From: Chloroflexi bacterium RBG_19FT_COMBO_55_16
Lineage (GTDB): Bacteria; Chloroflexota; Anaerolineae; Anaerolineales; UBA4823
NCBI GenBank assembly: GCA_001795335.1
Contig: MGOK01000128.1
Span: 1,991 to 15,352 of the forward strand
Reading direction: 5' to 3'
Length of the DNA: 13,362 nucleotides
Numbering within the stretch: position 1 is the stretch's first letter; each line of letters opens with the position of its first letter. The notes under the pieces were generated by a model. The model searched no databases and had not been told where the DNA came from. It saw nothing but the letters and a program-made list of their open reading frames with translations. Below, in pieces: positions 12,658 through 13,362 of the stretch. Made by a program: the position numbers and the translations under genes.

Positions 12658-13362
12658 GCGCCTGTTCAATATTTATTTTGAAGGAGGAGAAGAGCAACGT
12701 CTGGACAAATTCCTGGTGACTGCCCTGCCAGAATTGTCTCGTTCCCGTTTGCAGGCCTTAATCAAAGCTGGATTAGTAACTATCGACGGTCAGATGGCGC
12801 GCAAAGTGGGGCAATTGTTGGTAAAGCGAGCCCAAGTGCAGGTACGAATCCCTCCTCCCCAACCAAGCGATCTGACCCCAGAAGCGATTCCCCTCGACAT
12901 CGTTTTTGAAAATGCGGATTTGCTGGTGGTGAACAAGCCGGCCGGGATGGTGGTACACCCGGCTGCCGGGCACTCAGCGGGTACCCTGGTTCACGCCGCT
13001 TTAGCACACGTCTCGGATCTTGAAGGGATTGGGGGAGAGCAACGACCAGGCGTTGTCCATCGCCTGGACAAAAATACTTCGGGGCTAATCCTGCTGGCGA
13101 AGAATGATGCCGCCTACCATTGGTTTCAAAATCAATTCCGCGCTCGCCAGGTAGGTAAAATGTACCTGGCGTTGGTCGATGGAGCTCCGCCAACGCCGCA
13201 CGGGCGGGTCGAAGCGGCAATAGGGCGTGACCCGGCGCAGCGGAAGAAAATGGCTGTGGTCCCCCCAAAAAAGGGACGCCTCGCCTTCACCGAGTACCAC
13301 ACCCTGCAAAATTTCCCCGCTCACAGTTTGCTGGAAGTCCACCCCATCACCGGTCGCACACA
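12650..13362 (+). CDS. rluD: RluA/RluD-family 23S rRNA pseudouridine synthase (3' truncated by window edge)
   Basis: The first 237 codons of an open frame that runs off the window. The start is GTG 12650, with GGAGG at 12636-12640 nine nt upstream and an 8-bp overlap with lspA. An N-terminal S4 RNA-binding domain (about 17-60, RLDKFLVTALPELSRSRLQ, then GLVTIDG) precedes the catalytic domain: LLVVNKPAGMVVHP (91-104), then RPGVVHRLDKNTSGLILLAKN (132-152) with the catalytic Asp140 of HRLDKNTSG, and the last visible residues ITGRT begin the conserved GRTHQ-R motif. The enzyme isomerises uridines in 23S rRNA. The choice of rluD over rluC or another RluA-family member rests on the S4 domain and the lspA neighbour; the precise target sites are not known from this fragment. 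Confidence 0.9.
   Translation, partial: MNERLFNIYFEGGEEQRLDKFLVTALPELSRSRLQALIKAGLVTIDGQMARKVGQLLVKRAQVQVRIPPPQPSDLTPEAIPLDIVFENADLLVVNKPAGMVVHPAAGHSAGTLVHAALAHVSDLEGIGGEQRPGVVHRLDKNTSGLILLAKNDAAYHWFQNQFRARQVGKMYLALVDGAPPTPHGRVEAAIGRDPAQRKKMAVVPPKKGRLAFTEYHTLQNFPAHSLLEVHPITGRT

Noticed and set aside
12780..13268. 162-codon minus-strand frame near the right edge
   Set aside because: Fully opposite the rluD-type gene, whose S4 and catalytic motifs are unmistakable.
1..13362. CRISPR array, tRNA, rRNA, insertion sequence or prophage
   Set aside because: No regularly spaced direct repeats, no cloverleaf-like gene and no transposase, integrase or phage structural gene were recognised on either strand.

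Overview
The window reads as a stretch of bacterial chromosome, moderately GC-rich, with every supported gene on the + strand. Gene style suggests a Chloroflexota/Anaerolineae-like organism: an ECF-type sigma factor followed by a zinc-finger anti-sigma with a large extracytoplasmic part, many membrane proteins, an lspA-rluD pair, and AT-rich -10 boxes directly before start codons. This lineage call is inferred from style; no taxonomic marker gene is present.

Layout. (1) 1-1414: the 3' end of an ECF sigma factor, overlapping by 4 bp its probable anti-sigma factor, a membrane zinc-finger protein. (2) 1417-4294: a candidate promoter and a long palindrome, then an ABC ATPase, an ABC-2 type permease and a membrane-anchored endonuclease/exonuclease/phosphatase (EEP) family protein, closely packed. 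(3) 4395-7071: a CDP-alcohol phosphatidyltransferase with a DoxX-like membrane tail, a flippase-like membrane protein translationally coupled to it, and a small four-helix membrane protein of unknown function. (4) 7111-12034: GTP cyclohydrolase II, a RibD-type reductase without its deaminase domain, a BchC-like MDR dehydrogenase, a 6-pyruvoyltetrahydropterin synthase (PTPS/QueD) homologue, a GT4 glycosyltransferase and a SAM methyltransferase. (5) 12079-13362: lspA and the 5' part of an rluD-type pseudouridine synthase gene, cut by the window edge.

Block 4, perhaps with block 3, is the most interesting part. It looks like a biosynthetic cluster rather than riboflavin or queuosine synthesis. 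GTP would be opened to a ribosylaminopyrimidine phosphate and reduced to its ribityl form. It could then be tailored by the PTPS-fold protein and the dehydrogenase, glycosylated and methylated. The membrane genes of block 3 raise the possibility that the product is lipid-linked or exported. The PTPS homologue keeps its three zinc histidines and the substrate-anchoring Glu, but all three residues of the classical catalytic Cys-Asp-His triad are replaced (Glu, Arg, Asp by ungapped alignment with E. coli QueD). The product and the pathway order are inference.

Non-coding signals include a degenerate palindromic repeat present twice (about 1438-1476 and 9956-10002), a palindrome inside the RibD-like gene, and -10-like boxes 5-7 nt before three start codons, suggesting leaderless mRNAs. 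An internal ribosome binding site in the anti-sigma gene could make a form without the zinc finger. No rRNA, tRNA, CRISPR array, insertion sequence or prophage gene was recognised. No gap between genes exceeds about 110 bp.
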